A stretch of DNA of 6,993 bases, from assembly GCA_023229165.1 (NCBI GenBank), contig JALNZQ010000143.1:1-6993 (forward strand), in the 5' to 3' direction. How positions within the stretch are numbered: position 1 is the stretch's first letter; every line of letters begins with the position of its first letter. The notes below the pieces were generated by a model, which saw only the letters and a program-made list of their open reading frames with translations, had not been told where the DNA came from and searched no databases. Positions 6,161-6,993 of this stretch are shown piece by piece. The DNA comes from Methanothrix sp. (GTDB lineage Archaea; Halobacteriota; Methanosarcinia; Methanotrichales; Methanotrichaceae). Both the position numbers and the translations under genes were made by a program.

Positions 6161-6820
6161 TCAAATGCATATATTCCTGTACGTGCAGTCCACGCACCTG
6201 GCCTTCTGCTTCGTCCCATCGGGAAAGTATCCCCTCTGAATTATCATCAGTATCTCGCGCACAATTTCTTTCGCCTTCTCATAATCTTTTTGCTTGAAGT
6301 CTATCTCCGCGACATAATTATTGCTCCTGGTGTAGCACACGAAACCTTTCTTCACATCCACGCCAAAGTGCTCCATGATGAGCAGCCCGTAAAGAGCCGC
6401 CTGAAACTTGTGCGTCCTGTAAATGGTGTTTTTAAACTCTGCATACTTGTAATCCAGAGGCGCAGCCGTTCCGTCCTCCAGAAAGAGAACCTCATCCACT
6501 TCTCCCTTAAAGTGGTACTTGTGCGAAGTCAGATAAACCGAGATCTCTTTTCCCGTGCAATTCAGCTTCTTTCTCACGTAATCCCGGTTAACCTTCTCGC
6601 GAATTTCATGAAGCTCTCTGCCCTTCAAGACCTTGTAGCGTCGCTCCTCTCTCTGGGCAATGCCCAGGCAGTGCATGAAGAATATGAACCTCGGGCAGAA
6701 CAGGTACTCCAGCGCATCGGATACCGTGACGAAAATCTCCTGCGCGGGTGCGCTCTCGCACGCGCCCACCTGCGCCTGCCCGCGCGTGGCAGCGGTCCCA
6801 GTCTCTGTCTCAGTCTCCAT
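6161..6820 (-). CDS. cas4: Cas4 nuclease (adaptation module)
   Basis: RecB-like nuclease with an iron-sulfur cluster that trims prespacers next to a correct PAM and works with Cas1-Cas2 in spacer acquisition. The 219 aa product has the expected layout: Cys42 in YLFCPRFIFFMHCLGI, GRELHE (His71), GEVDEV (Asp109), PLDYKYAE (Asp123, Lys125), KFQAALY (Gln140, Tyr144), and C-terminal Cys209, Cys212 and Cys218 completing the cluster. All key residues are present, so the enzyme should be active. Start ATG at 6820 is seven bases after the cas2 stop, with GAGGG overlapping that stop. The first 28 residues (ETETETGTAATRGQ...) are a low-complexity, GC-rich extension not usual in the family; the conserved core begins near residue 29. 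After the stop at 6161 comes the non-coding gap with the mini-CRISPR. Confidence 0.95.
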   Translation of the reverse strand: METETETGTAATRGQAQVGACESAPAQEIFVTVSDALEYLFCPRFIFFMHCLGIAQREERRYKVLKGRELHEIREKVNRDYVRKKLNCTGKEISVYLTSHKYHFKGEVDEVLFLEDGTAAPLDYKYAEFKNTIYRTHKFQAALYGLLIMEHFGVDVKKGFVCYTRSNNYVAEIDFKQKDYEKAKEIVREILMIIQRGYFPDGTKQKARCVDCTYRNICI

Positions 6821-6827
6821 CTCGCCC

Positions 6828-6993
6828 TCAGAACACCTTGGTAATTGTCATACCGGCCACCAGCTCTCTGTCGAAGCCTGCACCAATGAGCTTGATCCGA
6901 TCATTGCAGTCCTCGCACATGAGAAAGACGTAGACTGAATCCGATTCCTCGATGACCGCCTCGCACTCCAGAGCCAGGGAGTCGGACTGATTC
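6828..6993 (-). CDS. cas2: Cas2, C-terminal 54 residues (5' part outside window)
   Basis: The visible frame reads NQSDSLALECEAVIEESDSVYVFLMCEDCNDRIKLIGAG and ends in ITKVF before a TGA at 6828-6830. The pattern of an acidic helix, then DSVYVFLMC, then CNDRIKLIG matches the second half of Cas2: helix 2, beta strand 4 with the Cys-containing turn, and the strand ending in Ile-Gly that swaps in the dimer. Cas2 is the dimeric core of the Cas1-Cas2 integrase. Position directly before cas4, with seven bases between, agrees with an adaptation operon, so cas1 is expected just beyond 6993. Too little is visible to judge the N-terminal catalytic Asp. A different small adaptation-linked protein is unlikely. 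Confidence 0.75.
   Translation of the reverse strand, partial: NQSDSLALECEAVIEESDSVYVFLMCEDCNDRIKLIGAGFDRELVAGMTITKVF

Noticed and set aside
5895..6197. 100-codon minus-strand frame between cas4 and cas8b, in the same frame as cas8b
   Set aside because: Its beginning lies inside cas4 in another frame, it resembles no family I know, and it runs straight through both repeat units and the TATA-like box. The region is better explained as non-coding. It is not an N-terminal piece of Cas8b either, since Cas8b has a normal start after the TGA.
6290..6938. Plus-strand frames opposite cas4 and cas2 (6290-6844, 6660-6938, 6748-6933)
   Set aside because: They run antisense to Cas4, which has every catalytic and cluster residue; their Ser/Pro/Arg-rich products reflect the GC-rich Cas4 N-terminus.

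Overview
The window holds most of a type I-B CRISPR-Cas locus, read entirely on the minus strand (right to left). The order of transcription is cas2 (3' end only, window edge), cas4, a 263-base non-coding gap, cas8b, cas7, cas5 and cas3 (the last codons run off the left edge). Motifs support every assignment: a Cas4 with its four cluster cysteines and RecB-type nuclease residues, a Csh1-type Cas8b with a CxxC...CxxC zinc site, a Csh2-type Cas7, a Cas5, and an HD-helicase fusion Cas3. No cas6 or cas1 lies inside the window. Plus-strand open frames are shadows of these genes.

The organism is probably an archaeon, perhaps related to Methanosarcinales. The reasons are the repeat in the gap, which closely resembles (29 of 37 positions, by my recollection) the 37-nt type I-B repeat of Methanosarcina mazei, and TATA-box-like elements at plausible distances from starts. 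This is inference; a bacterium with a transferred locus is not excluded.

The most interesting part is the gap between cas4 and cas8b (5898-6160). It contains a miniature, degenerate CRISPR: one well-kept 37-nt repeat (6052-6088), a 41-nt spacer (6011-6051) and a second, decayed repeat (5974-6010). The first 16 nt of the spacer match 15 of 16 nt of a site just upstream of cas8b (5920-5935), on the same strand. The single mismatch is at guide position 6, the position known to be tolerated in type I seeds, and the match stops at position 16. The target covers a TATA-like box (5928-5933) about 35 nt upstream of the cas8b start codon. This is the architecture expected of a Cas-regulating RNA (CreR): a crRNA-like RNA that would lead Cascade to sit on, but not destroy, the promoter of its own cas8b-cas7-cas5-cas3 operon. 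The loop would keep effector levels in check and release expression when Cascade or Cas6 is limiting, or when ordinary crRNAs compete.

The effector genes are tightly packed. cas8b and cas7 meet with 2-6 nt, cas7 and cas5 are 7 nt apart, and cas5 and cas3 overlap by 35 nt. Most starts have a clear Shine-Dalgarno sequence, cas8b starts with TTG, and a well-placed internal start in cas8b could make a separate small subunit (Cas11b).
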